A DNA stretch of 64,000 nt, taken from Polaribacter tangerinus. Lineage in GTDB: Bacteria; Bacteroidota; Bacteroidia; Flavobacteriales; Flavobacteriaceae. The translations under genes were made by a program, and so were the position numbers. Within the stretch, counting starts at the first letter, position 1; the number at the start of each line of letters is the position of its first letter. The notes under the pieces were generated by a model. That model was not told the origin of the DNA and did no database searches. It worked only from the letters and a program-made list of their open reading frames with translations. The stretch is from assembly GCF_038024095.1 (NCBI RefSeq), contig NZ_CP150668.1, positions 496,001-560,000 of the forward strand, read 5' to 3'. Below are positions 20,501-29,202 of this stretch, piece after piece.

Positions 20501-21916
20501 AATTATAAGTTCTCCATCGAATTTATTATTTTGATATTGACCGTTTGCAGAAATATCTCTGTACGTATATTTATTAAAATTTAAATCGGAAATTGTACCA
20601 ACAAATGAGGTATTTATGTTGTCTAGCAAAAAACCACTCCCATTTACTTCTCCTTCTAATGATACGTTTCCAAAATTATTATTGTTAAAAAATTTACCAA
20701 CATTAAAGTTATTTAAAGAAACATTTCCTTTATATGACGCCTCGTTTATATTTTTAATATTGTTTATTTCCAAATCTGAAATAATACTTCCAATTTCAGA
20801 GTCTAACTCTAAAACAGCATCAATTTCTGTGGGAGTTACTTTAATATTTCCATTAATTGTAAAGACACCTAATTTGGCAAATTCCGAAGGAACATTTTTT
20901 CCTAAAACGTTTGGTAAAATATTCTTTAAATCTTTGTAAGTGGCTGAAGTATTTTTTAAATCTCCATTAAAAACTAGTCCATTTTCTAGATTAACAGCAT
21001 TTAAAAAAGATAAATTACCCGATAAATTAATTCCGTTTTTTGAGGCTAGTTCTAACTTAGAAAGCAAGAAATTATTGAGTGTACCATTCATTTTACCCGA
21101 AAAATAAACTACATCATCTCCATTTAACTCTTTGTAAAACTTTTTTATTTCAAGTACTTTTAAGTTACTCTTTTTAAAATCTGCAGAAATTTTTACTCGA
21201 TTACTAAAGTCTGCTAGCTCACCTTTTTTATACCTAAAAGTAATATCGCCCTTTAATGATGAGCTTTGTGTTTTTAGATGTGTGTTTACAAACTTCATTT
21301 TTGTGGATGAGTAACTAAAATTGGTAGTAAAATTAGCAACATTTAAACCTTGGTTTGTTGTAAAATATAATCCTCTAACTTTAGCATTAAATGCTGGTCC
21401 TAAAACTTGCATTTCTTGTAAATTACCTCCAATATTTGTTGCAGAAAAGGTAACTTCGTTTTCCTTGTTTTCATTAATTAATTTAAAATCTAGATTGTTA
21501 ATATAAACATTGGCAGCATTTAGATTAAAAATTGGCTTTAAAGAATCTTTTGGTTTTTTGGGTTTAAAACTAGCTAAAAAGACACTCATATTATCAGTAC
21601 TTTCATCTTTATAAGTCTTCATAAAATATGAGGCATTTTCTAGAGTGATATCGTCAAACAGAAACTTATTATTCATCATTTTACCAACACTTAAAAGAGA
21701 AGTACGAAGTTTTCCTACAAATATTAAAGTATCATTATGATGATCTCTAATCTCTATTTCTTTTAGCTGAACACTTCCTAAAAAAGACAAGTTTACTTTT
21801 CCTACTTTTAAGTTTACACCAAAATCTTCATGTATAGTATTCGTTACAAAACCACCAAGTTTTGTTTGTACAAATGATGTTGATAGTAGCATTGCACACA
21901 AAAATAAGAAGAGCAC
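17504..21916 (-). CDS. tamB: TamB-like translocation/assembly module protein (AsmA/TamB superfamily)
   Basis: Very large (about 1470-1490 residues) periplasm-spanning protein with an N-terminal membrane helix, long repetitive beta-rich body and a C-terminal DUF490/TamB domain (about 1000-1400, with DTGVYDFKYGGIVNKPF). It bridges inner and outer membranes and takes part in outer-membrane protein and lipid transfer. The nearest standard start is GTG at 21914-21916, but it falls inside the membrane anchor; the same frame continues upstream to a stop at 21980 with a basic KNSFRKIAKWLGY segment that fits a normal N-terminus. An ATT at 21968-21970 could be the real start. Divergent from tsaD, an arrangement I associate with flavobacteria. 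Confidence 0.88.
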   Translation of the reverse strand: MLFLFLCAMLLSTSFVQTKLGGFVTNTIHEDFGVNLKVGKVNLSFLGSVQLKEIEIRDHHNDTLIFVGKLRTSLLSVGKMMNNKFLFDDITLENASYFMKTYKDESTDNMSVFLASFKPKKPKDSLKPIFNLNAANVYINNLDFKLINENKENEVTFSATNIGGNLQEMQVLGPAFNAKVRGLYFTTNQGLNVANFTTNFSYSSTKMKFVNTHLKTQSSSLKGDITFRYKKGELADFSNRVKISADFKKSNLKVLEIKKFYKELNGDDVVYFSGKMNGTLNNFLLSKLELASKNGINLSGNLSFLNAVNLENGLVFNGDLKNTSATYKDLKNILPNVLGKNVPSEFAKLGVFTINGNIKVTPTEIDAVLELDSEIGSIISDLEINNIKNINEASYKGNVSLNNFNVGKFFNNNNFGNVSLEGEVNGSGFLLDNINTSFVGTISDLNFNKYTYRDISANGQYQNNKFDGELIIDDDNFKMQFNGLADLSSKVNKFDFNSDIKYLNLRETNLFTRDTVSIVKGAISLDIEGNTFDDIVGKAIFKNVLYTNQKEEFRFKEFEVTSSLKDSIKTIEVVSEDIAKGYITGKFYFSELGKVAQNALGSIYTNYKPYSVAPNQFLDFNISVYNKIVNVFFPKVFIDDNTRFKGKINSDKELFRFNLSSPRIFAYNNEVKDIFLLTDNKNPLYNTSLTASEVNTEYYKISKLNLINRTENDTLHFKSIFKGGNKNNENFNLDFFYTFNKEGKSVLGFEKSSFIFKNNTWNINPDSENLDKITFDLSNNEFNFSKFKLVSNEQKIEFTGSVKGDDEKIFLADFTKVKLQSFLPKIDSLALKGVLSGHLDFIQKDSIYNPEAALKIKNFEVNDFKQGDLVVNIKGDNSYKKYDVAISIDNKNVKSIAANGKLDFSEERPIIDLEVFLEEFQLEAFSPLGKDVLSSLRGSATGNFTLRGFLGNPDMEGTLRLKNAGLKFPYLNVDYDFEGESVITLLQQSFIIENFKMIDTKSKTKGVLEGNISHLNFKQWFLDLNIKSDNLLVLDTENSDEALYYGTAFIDGSADIFGLTDRLTININAKSMPGTVFVVPLKDVETVDSFNLIHFKSDDKLVKERQKEIALEALKGLTLNITLEVTKDAIAQVVIDEVYGSQLSGKGTGNLQIEINTRGKFNMFGDYVVDTGVYDFKYGGIVNKPFVIQKGGTVSWNGNPADANLDVTAVYKAKANPGVLLENFNSNRNIEVDLVARITGGLFTSKQELDILLTNVDPTIANELEFILNDNNVNEKTTQFISLLAFGNFVNPDRVNFNASDQITNTASSAIAAAFSSLLNSPDSKFQLGVDYQQGQRDNDLDRLNIDNQVDLSVSTQVSDRVIINGKVGVPIGTQTQSSVVGEVKVEVLLNKEGNFRGVIFNRQNEIQYTIEDQGYTQGIGLSYQVNFNTLSDLLSKIGVKSKKKQSVVKSVKKDTTQTRRVPFENFEGN

Positions 21917-22100
21917 TATGTACCCAAGCCACTTCGCTATTTTTCTAAAACTATTTTTGATGATTGTAATACTTTTAAATTAGATTATTTTGATTATGAA
22001 CTTAACAAAAATATTGCCAAGTATTACAAAGAACGTGCAAATTTTAGAAAGATTTAAATTTCTATTCTTAAAAAAAGGAAAATGACCGTAAAATTATACT

Positions 22101-22108
22101 TAATTTTG
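22101..22108 (+). promoter_or_regulatory. -7 box upstream of tsaD
   Basis: TAATTTTG fits the Bacteroidota -7 consensus TAnnTTTG and lies 19 bp before the tsaD ATG. No convincing -33 TTTG is seen at the right spacing. Confidence 0.5.
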
Positions 22109-22127
22109 TATCAAATAATTCCATAAA

Positions 22128-23153
22128 ATGAAATCGCCCGTTTATATTTTAGCAATTGAGTCTTCTTGTGACGATACTAGTGCAGCCGTAATATCTAACA
22201 CTACTATTTTAAGTAATGTTACTGCAAACCAAGAGGTACATGCAAAATACGGTGGTGTTGTTCCAGAGTTGGCTTCAAGAGCACATCAACAAAACATTGT
22301 ACCTGTAGTTGAACAAGCCCTAAAAAATGCAAACATAAAAAAAGAAGAGCTTTCGGCAATTGCTTTTACAAAAGGACCAGGATTAATGGGTTCTTTACTG
22401 GTGGGCACTTCGTTTGCAAAATCTATGGCGTTGGCACTAAACATTCCGTTGTTAGACATTAATCATATGCAAGCTCACATTTTAGCGCATTTCATTTCAG
22501 AAGAAAACACAAAATTACCTTCATTTCCTTTTATTTGCCTCACAATAAGTGGTGGTCATACTCAAATAGTAAAACTTACCAATTATTTTGAAATGGAAAT
22601 TCTTGGTGAAACTATTGATGATGCAGTAGGCGAGGCTTTCGATAAATCTGCTAAAATCTTAGGATTGCCTTATCCTGGTGGTCCTCTAATAGACAAATAT
22701 GCACAATTAGGCAATCCTAAAGCGTACTCATTTACAAAACCAAAAGTTGGAAATTTAGATTTTAGCTTTAGTGGCTTAAAAACTGGTATTTTATATTTTA
22801 TCCAAAAACAAGAGCGAAACAATCCGAATTTTATAGCCGAAAATAGAAACGATATCTGTGCTTCTATACAACATACAATTGTTGAGATTTTAATGGATAA
22901 ATTAAAAAATGCTGTCAAAGAAACAGGTATCAAAAACATTGCAATTGCAGGTGGCGTTTCTGCAAATACAGAAATTAGAAAACGTCTTTCTAAAGCAGAA
23001 AAATATTGGGGTTGGTCTACTTATATTCCGAAATTTGAGTATACTACAGACAATGCGGCTATGATTGCCATTACAGGCTATCTAAAATACATTCAACAAG
23101 ACTATGCGAGTATGAATGTAACTGCAAAAGCACGATTAAAGGTAACCGATTAA
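22128..23153 (+). CDS. tsaD: tRNA N6-adenosine threonylcarbamoyltransferase
   Basis: Transfers threonylcarbamoyl to A37 of ANN-decoding tRNAs (t6A), with TsaB and TsaE. The 341-residue protein has the ESSCDDT start motif (11-17), the metal-binding H113 and H117 (HMQAH), ISGGHT near 144-149, and the C-terminal IAGGVSAN and DNAAMI motifs. The size and motifs are those of bacterial TsaD/Gcp. Confidence 0.96.
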   Translation: MKSPVYILAIESSCDDTSAAVISNTTILSNVTANQEVHAKYGGVVPELASRAHQQNIVPVVEQALKNANIKKEELSAIAFTKGPGLMGSLLVGTSFAKSMALALNIPLLDINHMQAHILAHFISEENTKLPSFPFICLTISGGHTQIVKLTNYFEMEILGETIDDAVGEAFDKSAKILGLPYPGGPLIDKYAQLGNPKAYSFTKPKVGNLDFSFSGLKTGILYFIQKQERNNPNFIAENRNDICASIQHTIVEILMDKLKNAVKETGIKNIAIAGGVSANTEIRKRLSKAEKYWGWSTYIPKFEYTTDNAAMIAITGYLKYIQQDYASMNVTAKARLKVTD

Positions 23154-23176
23154 TCTTTTTACCAAATTTATTTCTG

Positions 23177-25030
23177 ATGAAAATATTAAAAAACAGTTTT
23201 CTTTTTTCGGTATATTATTTTCTAAGCTGGACAATCTACTTTGTATTTGCTCGTTTATTTTTTTTAATTTTTCAGTTAGATAAAACCTTAGAAATAGATT
23301 TTTTAACTATTCTAAAAACTTTTGTATATGGTATAAAATTAGACTTTTCTTTTACTGCATATGTAAGTATAATTCCTTTTCTTATGGTTGCTTTTTCTGC
23401 TGTAACTCCAATTAAATACATCAAAAAAATAATACAATTTTATACTTTCTTTCTCTTAGTAATACTTAATTTATTATTATTAATAGATGCCGGTTTGTAC
23501 AAACCATGGGGCTTTCGATTAGATACGAGTATACTTGCCTATATAGATACTCCCGAGTTAATGATAGCTTCTGTATCAAAAAAAATGCTTTTTCTTGGCA
23601 CATTTTTTTTCCTATTAATTACTTATGTAAGTTGTAAAATATTCTCTAAAATTATTCAAAAAAAAATAGCTTTAATTAGTCCCAAAAACAAATTACAAAT
23701 TCCAATATTTTTACTATTAACAGCGCTATTAATATTTCCCTTAAGAGGAGGTTTGCAAACAATACCAATAAACCAAAGCAATGTATATTTTTCTAAAAAC
23801 ATGTTTGCCAATCATGCTGCAATAAATTACTCTTGGAATTTTTTTAACACTCTTACCCATAAAACAAGTTCCAAAAACATTTACAAAACGATAGAGGATA
23901 AGATCGCTAACAATAGTATTTCTAATAGAAACAAACTACTAAAAACAAGTGCTATAGACAGCATTTTAAAAACAGATAAACCTAATGTTATACTTATTAT
24001 TTGGGAAGGTTTAACAGCAAAAGTGGTAGGTGTATTAGACGGAGAACCCACAGTAACACCTAATTTTAATAGCTACGCAAAACAAGGAATTCTTTTTACC
24101 AATTATTTTGCAAACGGAGATAGAACAGATAAAGGAATTCCTGCTATTTTAAGCGGTTATTATCCATTACCTACAAAAAGGGTTATGAGGATGCCTAACA
24201 AAACTAGAAAATTACCAATGTTACCTCAAAAAATGATTTCTGAAGGTTACGAAACTTCGTTTTATTACGGTGGTGATTTAAATTTTGGCAACATGAATAC
24301 CTATCTACGAAATGCCGGAATTACAAATTTTGTTGATGGAAACAGCTTTAGCAAAAAAGATTGGAACGACAAATGGGGTGTACACGATCATGTTCTTATA
24401 AATCGTTTTATAAAAGACTTTAAGGAAGATAACAAAAAGCCTTTCTTTAAAATAGCCCTTACACTAAGCAGTCATGAACCGTTTCAATTTCCCGACACGT
24501 ATCAGTTTGGAAGAGATACCGAAGACAACTTATTTAGAAGCTCACACTTTTATACCGACAAAGCCATTGGTAAGTTCTTAGATTTCGCAGTAAAACAACC
24601 TTGGTACAAAAATACGCTTATTGTAATTATGGCAGATCACGGACATGGTTCTCCTAAACATGATGGATTATTTAATGGCCCAAAAAAATTTAAAATTCCA
24701 ATGCTATGGTTAGGTGGTGCTTTGCATAAAACAGGACTAGAAATAGACTCTTATTCTAGTCAGGTAGATTTTTCTTACACCCTACTAGACTTACTAAAAA
24801 TTAACAACTCTCAGTTTACTTTTGGAAATCATCTTTTTAATAACTCACCCAAAAAATATGCTTATTTTAATTTTAATAAAGGGTTTGGGGTTGTAGATAA
24901 AAACAACGAATTTATTTTTGATTTTGTAAGCAATAAAACAATCTTGAAAAAAGGACCTGAAACTGCACTGCTAGATACTTTAGGTAGAGCAATTTCTCAA
25001 AGAATTTACAAAGATTTTTTAAATCGATAA
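23177..25030 (+). CDS. LTA synthase-like sulfatase (alkaline phosphatase superfamily)
   Basis: A 617-residue membrane protein: five N-terminal helices (to about residue 195) and a periplasmic sulfatase domain from about 260. The metal and nucleophile residues are seen: WEG near 276, the nucleophile threonine in NGDRTDKG (about 317), SSHEPF, and MADHGHG. It belongs to the LTA synthase / phosphoglycerol transferase group, which in Gram-negatives modifies glycans or lipids with phosphoglycerol or phosphoethanolamine. The acceptor is unknown. It follows tsaD by 23 bp. Confidence 0.87.
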   Translation: MKILKNSFLFSVYYFLSWTIYFVFARLFFLIFQLDKTLEIDFLTILKTFVYGIKLDFSFTAYVSIIPFLMVAFSAVTPIKYIKKIIQFYTFFLLVILNLLLLIDAGLYKPWGFRLDTSILAYIDTPELMIASVSKKMLFLGTFFFLLITYVSCKIFSKIIQKKIALISPKNKLQIPIFLLLTALLIFPLRGGLQTIPINQSNVYFSKNMFANHAAINYSWNFFNTLTHKTSSKNIYKTIEDKIANNSISNRNKLLKTSAIDSILKTDKPNVILIIWEGLTAKVVGVLDGEPTVTPNFNSYAKQGILFTNYFANGDRTDKGIPAILSGYYPLPTKRVMRMPNKTRKLPMLPQKMISEGYETSFYYGGDLNFGNMNTYLRNAGITNFVDGNSFSKKDWNDKWGVHDHVLINRFIKDFKEDNKKPFFKIALTLSSHEPFQFPDTYQFGRDTEDNLFRSSHFYTDKAIGKFLDFAVKQPWYKNTLIVIMADHGHGSPKHDGLFNGPKKFKIPMLWLGGALHKTGLEIDSYSSQVDFSYTLLDLLKINNSQFTFGNHLFNNSPKKYAYFNFNKGFGVVDKNNEFIFDFVSNKTILKKGPETALLDTLGRAISQRIYKDFLNR

Positions 25031-25051
25031 GTGGTAAAAATAAAATAGTTA

Positions 25052-25834
25052 TTAAGAATAAATGTCATTTAAAATCTTAGCCAAACGAATTCCTCCTTTT
25101 TGTAATTGTTGTCTTACAATTCCAAAATAATCGTAAGAATACCTATATCTGAGGTTTTCGCCAACTGTAACTGATTTGTATACTTTTTTTGTTAACTGAT
25201 GAACTTCATTTACCCAATCTACCACAGAACCGTTTTCTATGGCAGCTTTTTGTCTTTTAGATAAGTATTGCGCATTATCTGCCAATTCTAAATAACTCAT
25301 ATTCCAAGCCTCTATCATCTTGGTATCCCAAACTGCATGTAAATTTGTTCCTTGCCCAAACCATTGAACTTGTATTGTATTGCCACCTTTATCTTCACGC
25401 TGCCCAATGTGCATTGGTTGATGTAAATCTCCTACAAAATGTACCAACATTTTTAAATAAAAAACCTTGTCTTGCTCAGCACTATTAGCATCCTTTAGAA
25501 CTTCTATACATTTATTTATTCCGGTAACTAGATCTCCTTTAGGATTTTTTTCTGCAGTTTCGTAAGTATCATCCAAATTCATGTTCACATAATGAAGTGG
25601 AGAAAACTCACGATATTTTTTGTCCGATTTAATCTCATCTCCAAAAGTAGAAACAAAAGCTAAACTTTGTCCATTTAATAACTTATCAATCTTTCTTTTC
25701 GCTTTTCTAGTTAAATAAGACTCTGCTATTTTACCAGTTGCTCTATGTCCGTTTTGACCCCAAAAAAAGGGTTTGTCATGTTTAGTGGTAGAGAAAGTAA
25801 GTAGAGATACTAATAAAATAATGTAAGCTTTCAT
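25052..25834 (-). CDS. S1/P1 family zinc nuclease
   Basis: Secreted phospholipase C/P1-type nuclease of 260 residues that degrades single-stranded DNA and RNA. After a short signal peptide, W25 and H30 (WGQNGH) provide zinc ligands from the mature N-terminal region, followed by the internal ligands in HYVN, the HFVGDLHQPMH signature (three zinc ligands) and NLHAVWD. All three zinc sites seem complete. It is convergent with the sulfatase gene, with only 21 bp between stops. Confidence 0.93.
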   Translation of the reverse strand: MKAYIILLVSLLTFSTTKHDKPFFWGQNGHRATGKIAESYLTRKAKRKIDKLLNGQSLAFVSTFGDEIKSDKKYREFSPLHYVNMNLDDTYETAEKNPKGDLVTGINKCIEVLKDANSAEQDKVFYLKMLVHFVGDLHQPMHIGQREDKGGNTIQVQWFGQGTNLHAVWDTKMIEAWNMSYLELADNAQYLSKRQKAAIENGSVVDWVNEVHQLTKKVYKSVTVGENLRYRYSYDYFGIVRQQLQKGGIRLAKILNDIYS

Positions 25835-25956
25835 GTGTAAATTATTAAAATTATTTTTTTGCTAATTTATAAATATTATAAAGAATATTTTTAGAAACTT
25901 AAAAAAATAAATCATATATTTACGATATCAATTTAATATTAAAATAAAACAAAATA

Positions 25957-26817
25957 ATGAAAGTCGAAAAAATTTTTAAACCAGCTAACGGATACCTAAT
26001 GTTAGCAATTGTTCTTACCTTATTTTTTGGAAGTATTACTTTTTCTATTGTAAAAGAAAATCCATTTTTTATACTTATTTCTGTAGCAAGTTTTATGTGC
26101 CTATTTGGTTTTATCTTGGTAAATCCAAACACCTCGAAAGTTGTACTACTTTTTGGAAAATATGTTGGAACTATTAAAGAAAATGGATTGTATTGGGCGA
26201 ACCCCTTCTATAAAAAGAAAACAATTTCTTTGAGAGCAAGTAACTTTGATAGTGAACGACTAAAAGTAAACGATAAATTAGGAAACCCTGTTATGATTTC
26301 TACCATTCTTGTTTGGCGTGTAACAAACACCTACAAGGCAGCATTTGATGTAGATAATTACGAAAACTTTGTACGTGTACAAACGGATGCTGCAGTAAGA
26401 AAACTAGCAAGTATGTATCCTTATGATAATTTTGCTGATGAAGGACATGATGAAGACATTACACTACGTTCTAGTGTAAACGAAGTTTCAGAAGCGTTAG
26501 AAAAAGAAATTGATGAACGATTGTCTATTGCAGGAATTGAAGTATTAGAGGCCAGAATTGGTTATTTAGCTTATGCACAAGAAATAGCTTCTGCCATGTT
26601 AAAAAGACAACAAGCAACTGCTATTGTAGCCGCAAGACATAAAATTGTTCAAGGTGCCGTAGAAATGGTAGAAATGGCTCTAGAAGAATTAAATAAAAAA
26701 CAAATTGTTGCTTTAGATGAAGAACGAAAAGCAGCTATGGTTAGCAACTTATTGGTTATTTTATGTGGCGACAAAGAGGCTTCTCCAGTGGTAAATACGG
26801 GTACTTTAAATCATTAA
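25957..26817 (+). CDS. SPFH/Band 7 domain membrane protein
   Basis: A 286-residue protein with two N-terminal hydrophobic segments (residues about 12-32 and 35-53) and an SPFH domain (about 55-230) with the alanine- and glutamate-rich helix that drives oligomerisation. Related to stomatin/flotillin scaffolds that form membrane microdomains. The family members I recall are usually next to a small Arc-type ribbon-helix-helix gene; here that gene lies 2 kb downstream at 28889, with four other genes between. A TATATTTA box at 25914-25921 may be its -7 element. Confidence 0.88.
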   Translation: MKVEKIFKPANGYLMLAIVLTLFFGSITFSIVKENPFFILISVASFMCLFGFILVNPNTSKVVLLFGKYVGTIKENGLYWANPFYKKKTISLRASNFDSERLKVNDKLGNPVMISTILVWRVTNTYKAAFDVDNYENFVRVQTDAAVRKLASMYPYDNFADEGHDEDITLRSSVNEVSEALEKEIDERLSIAGIEVLEARIGYLAYAQEIASAMLKRQQATAIVAARHKIVQGAVEMVEMALEELNKKQIVALDEERKAAMVSNLLVILCGDKEASPVVNTGTLNH

Positions 26818-26864
26818 AAAAAACAGCAATTCGCGTAAATTTACTTATTCAAAAAACATAAATA

Positions 26865-27023
26865 ATGAAAGAATACAAAGTAGTAACTCTAAGACTTGGA
26901 CTTACCAAAAGGAATGAAAAACTAGAACACCTTTTAAATCAATATGCAAGAGAGGGATGGGTTTTAAAAGAAATGCCAACAAATTGGAACGCTATTGTTC
27001 TGGAGAGGGAGAAAAACAGATAG
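26865..27023 (+). CDS. DUF4177-type small protein
   Basis: A 52-residue ORF (MKEYKVVTL ... LEREKNR) starting 47 bp after the SPFH gene and ending 1 bp before the next gene. The pattern EYKVV...LE..LNQYAREGWVL is the DUF4177 signature (a short beta-alpha-beta unit with GW). No function is known. It is too short for routine ORF filters, but spacing, composition and the domain match make it real. Confidence 0.8.
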   Translation: MKEYKVVTLRLGLTKRNEKLEHLLNQYAREGWVLKEMPTNWNAIVLEREKNR

Positions 27024-27024
27024 C

Positions 27025-27537
27025 ATGAAAATTTTTATAGAAGAACAGCGCTTTACTCAAACATGGTTAATTGTTCTTTTAGCCATTAGTTTAATTGTAC
27101 CAATAACAGTTGTTTCAAAAGAGTTTTTAAGTGAAAATAACACCACGACTAGCAATGAGTTTATAGGAACATTACTGGCTATAATTGCTTCAACTTGCTT
27201 TATTTTCTTCTTCAAACTAAAAACTAGAATTGATGAAATTGGAATTCATTATCAATTCTTTCCATTTCATTTAAAATACCGAATTATAAAATGGCAAGAC
27301 ATTAAAAAGGCATATGTAAGAACTTACGATCCGATAGGTGAATATGGTGGCTGGGGATTGAAAGGCGGTGCTTTTTGGAATAAAGGGAAAGGAAAATGTA
27401 TAAATGTATCTGGAGATATTGGTATTCAATTAGAACTACAAAATAGTAAGAAACTATTAATTGGAACGCAAAATAAAGAAAAAGCAATACAAATCTTAAA
27501 AACATACCTAGCAACAACCAATGATGAAATTGCATAA
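27025..27537 (+). CDS. DUF6141-like membrane protein
   Basis: A 170-residue protein with two membrane helices (about 13-32 and 44-63) followed by a PH-like beta domain containing WQDI..AYVRTYDP and a glycine-rich GEYGGWGLKGG loop. The ATG at 27025 is chosen because it lies directly after the DUF4177 stop; a longer frame from a TTG at 26995 would overlap that gene. I know this pattern from small unnamed membrane proteins beside SPFH or DUF1648 genes. Function unknown. Confidence 0.72.
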   Translation: MKIFIEEQRFTQTWLIVLLAISLIVPITVVSKEFLSENNTTTSNEFIGTLLAIIASTCFIFFFKLKTRIDEIGIHYQFFPFHLKYRIIKWQDIKKAYVRTYDPIGEYGGWGLKGGAFWNKGKGKCINVSGDIGIQLELQNSKKLLIGTQNKEKAIQILKTYLATTNDEIA

Positions 27538-27967
27538 AATAATCATATTCTTTAGTGTATCAACATTAATAATTACATGGTTTTACACGGCAATATCTTA
27601 TTCCAAATTACCATTAAAAATTGTTGGTCATTTAGATTTTTATGGAAATATAAATAGATATGACCCTAAAATTAGAATTTGGTTTATACCAACTATTTTT
27701 ACTACACTCCATTTGTTAATTTATTGGATTTCTAAACAACAAAACACTATAAAGCTTAAATTAAAAACTATACAAGCTCAAAAAACAGTTATACTATTAA
27801 TACATCCTTATTTATCTATTACAACACTTCTTCTAGTTATTTGTATTATCGAAAAAACAAAAAACATACATTTAAACCTTAGCTATTTTAGCTATGCTTT
27901 TATTGCTATAACGGGCTTATATTTAACTATTTTATTTTCATTTATTTATAATAATTTAAAATCGTAA
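27521..27967 (+). CDS. DUF1648-type membrane protein
   Basis: A 148-residue protein with four hydrophobic segments. The first loop, SKLPLKIVGHLDFYGNINRY, matches the DUF1648 (SdpI N-terminal) pattern LP..I..HF...G. DUF1648 is the front half of SdpI-type immunity and signal proteins, but the SdpI C-terminal half is missing here. Two adjacent ATGs (27521, 27524) are possible; it overlaps the preceding gene by 17 bp and the next start by 1 bp, so it is translated in step with its neighbours. Confidence 0.75.
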   Translation: MMKLHKIIIFFSVSTLIITWFYTAISYSKLPLKIVGHLDFYGNINRYDPKIRIWFIPTIFTTLHLLIYWISKQQNTIKLKLKTIQAQKTVILLIHPYLSITTLLLVICIIEKTKNIHLNLSYFSYAFIAITGLYLTILFSFIYNNLKS

Positions 27968-28887
27968 TGAAAAAAATAATCGTTTTAATTATTTTTCTGT
28001 CTGTTATTTCTGACTTTTCGGCACAATTAAAAACAGAAGAAATAACAATACACAACAAAAAGATTGAACTTCCAGGTACACTTTCTTTTTATGAAGAAAA
28101 AACTCCTTTAATTATTTGGGTTCATGGTTCAGGAAATATAGACAGAAACGGAAATCAGCCCAAAACTCCTGTTAAAGCAAATTATATACAGCAGTTTAGA
28201 AGCGCAGTAAACAAAAAAAATATTGCCTTTTTTAGTTTCGACAAAAGAAGCGCTAATCCAAAAAATAAAGATTTTCTAAAAGAGACTAAAATAACAGACT
28301 TTGCAAAAGATATAGATGAAGTTATTCTATATTTCCAAAAAGACAACAGGTTTTCTAAAATATTTTTAGTGGGTCATAGTCAGGGCTCCCTAATTGCCAT
28401 GTTAACAAAAGAAAAAACAGCTGGTTTCGTATCTATTGCAGGAACAGGAGAAACAATAGACAAAACAATTGTTAAGCAGTTAAATAAAAACAATTCAACT
28501 TTAGCAGAAGCAGCAAAAAAACAATTCGACACTTTAAAAGTAAAAGGGAAAATAGCTGTAGTTAATCTGTTTTTAACAAGCATTTTCGCAAAACAAATTC
28601 AAGCATTTTTATATTCTTGGATGCAATATAACCCAGCTAAGGAAATAAAAAAAATAAAGACTCCTATACTAATTGTTCAGGGAGATAAAGAGCTGCAAGT
28701 AAAAATAGAGGATGCCAACCTTTTAAAGAAAGCAAAACCATCTTCAAAACTTGTCATCATAAAAAATATGAACCATGTTTTAAAAGAAATTAATTCGGAT
28801 AGTGAAAATATGAGTTCTTATTATTCCGATAAATTTCCTATTTCAGAAAAACTAATTGAAGTTGTAGTACAATTTATAAAAAAATAG
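27967..28887 (+). CDS. Exported alpha/beta-hydrolase
   Basis: A 306-residue hydrolase with an N-terminal signal peptide (residues 1-19, ending in FSAQ). Motifs: the oxyanion HGSG near residue 53, nucleophile elbow GHSQGS near 138, acid in QGDKELQV and the catalytic histidine in NMNHVLKE. It resembles acyl-peptide-hydrolase or esterase-like secreted hydrolases; the substrate is unknown. Its start overlaps the DUF1648 gene stop by one base. Confidence 0.85.
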   Translation: MKKIIVLIIFLSVISDFSAQLKTEEITIHNKKIELPGTLSFYEEKTPLIIWVHGSGNIDRNGNQPKTPVKANYIQQFRSAVNKKNIAFFSFDKRSANPKNKDFLKETKITDFAKDIDEVILYFQKDNRFSKIFLVGHSQGSLIAMLTKEKTAGFVSIAGTGETIDKTIVKQLNKNNSTLAEAAKKQFDTLKVKGKIAVVNLFLTSIFAKQIQAFLYSWMQYNPAKEIKKIKTPILIVQGDKELQVKIEDANLLKKAKPSSKLVIIKNMNHVLKEINSDSENMSSYYSDKFPISEKLIEVVVQFIKK

Positions 28888-28888
28888 A

Positions 28889-29053
28889 ATGTCAAAAAAG
28901 AAAGCTTTCGCACTGCGTGTTAATGAAGAAATGTTAAAAGCTATAGAAAAATGGGCTGCAGATGAATTTCGCTCAACTAATGGGCAAATAGAATGGATGC
29001 TTATGCAGTCTTTAAAAGAAGCCAAAAGAACCCCAAAAAACAAAGAAGATTAG
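28889..29053 (+). CDS. Arc-type ribbon-helix-helix protein
   Basis: A 54-residue ORF whose ATG follows the hydrolase stop by 1 bp. Sequence KAFALRVNEEMLKAIEKWA...STNGQIEWMLMQSLK has the RHH pattern: a short beta strand (AFALRV), helix A, turn, then helix B (NGQIEWML). Arc-type proteins of this kind are linked with SPFH genes in other genomes, which suggests that the four genes in between were added to an older SPFH-Arc unit. Predicted DNA-binding regulator. Confidence 0.82.
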   Translation: MSKKKAFALRVNEEMLKAIEKWAADEFRSTNGQIEWMLMQSLKEAKRTPKNKED

Positions 29054-29126
29054 TCAAATAATAACTTTAAATAATTAAAATAATAACCATTACAATTATA
29101 AAAGTAGTTGTAATTTTTGTTAAAAT

Positions 29127-29160
29127 AAACGCTCAATTTTTATTGAGCGTTTTCTATTTT
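29127..29160 (+). terminator. Terminator of the SPFH...Arc operon
   Basis: Stem AAACGCTCAAT (29127-29137) with ATTGAGCGTTT (29142-29152), loop of four T, followed by a T-rich tail. It ends the operon that finishes with the Arc-type gene, and shows that the BNR gene frame upstream of 29203 is not coding. Confidence 0.85.
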
Positions 29161-29202
29161 GTATATTGTTCGCTATTAAATAAAATTATCAAACTTTTTT
29201 TT

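Noticed and set aside
26995..27024. Earlier TTG start for the DUF6141-like gene
   Set aside because: It overlaps the DUF4177 reading frame; the ATG at 27025 follows that stop by 1 bp and begins a normal N-terminus.
29143..29202. Extended N-terminus of the BNR protein starting at 29143
   Set aside because: It reads through the terminator hairpin at 29127-29160 and precedes a perfect signal peptide starting at 29203.
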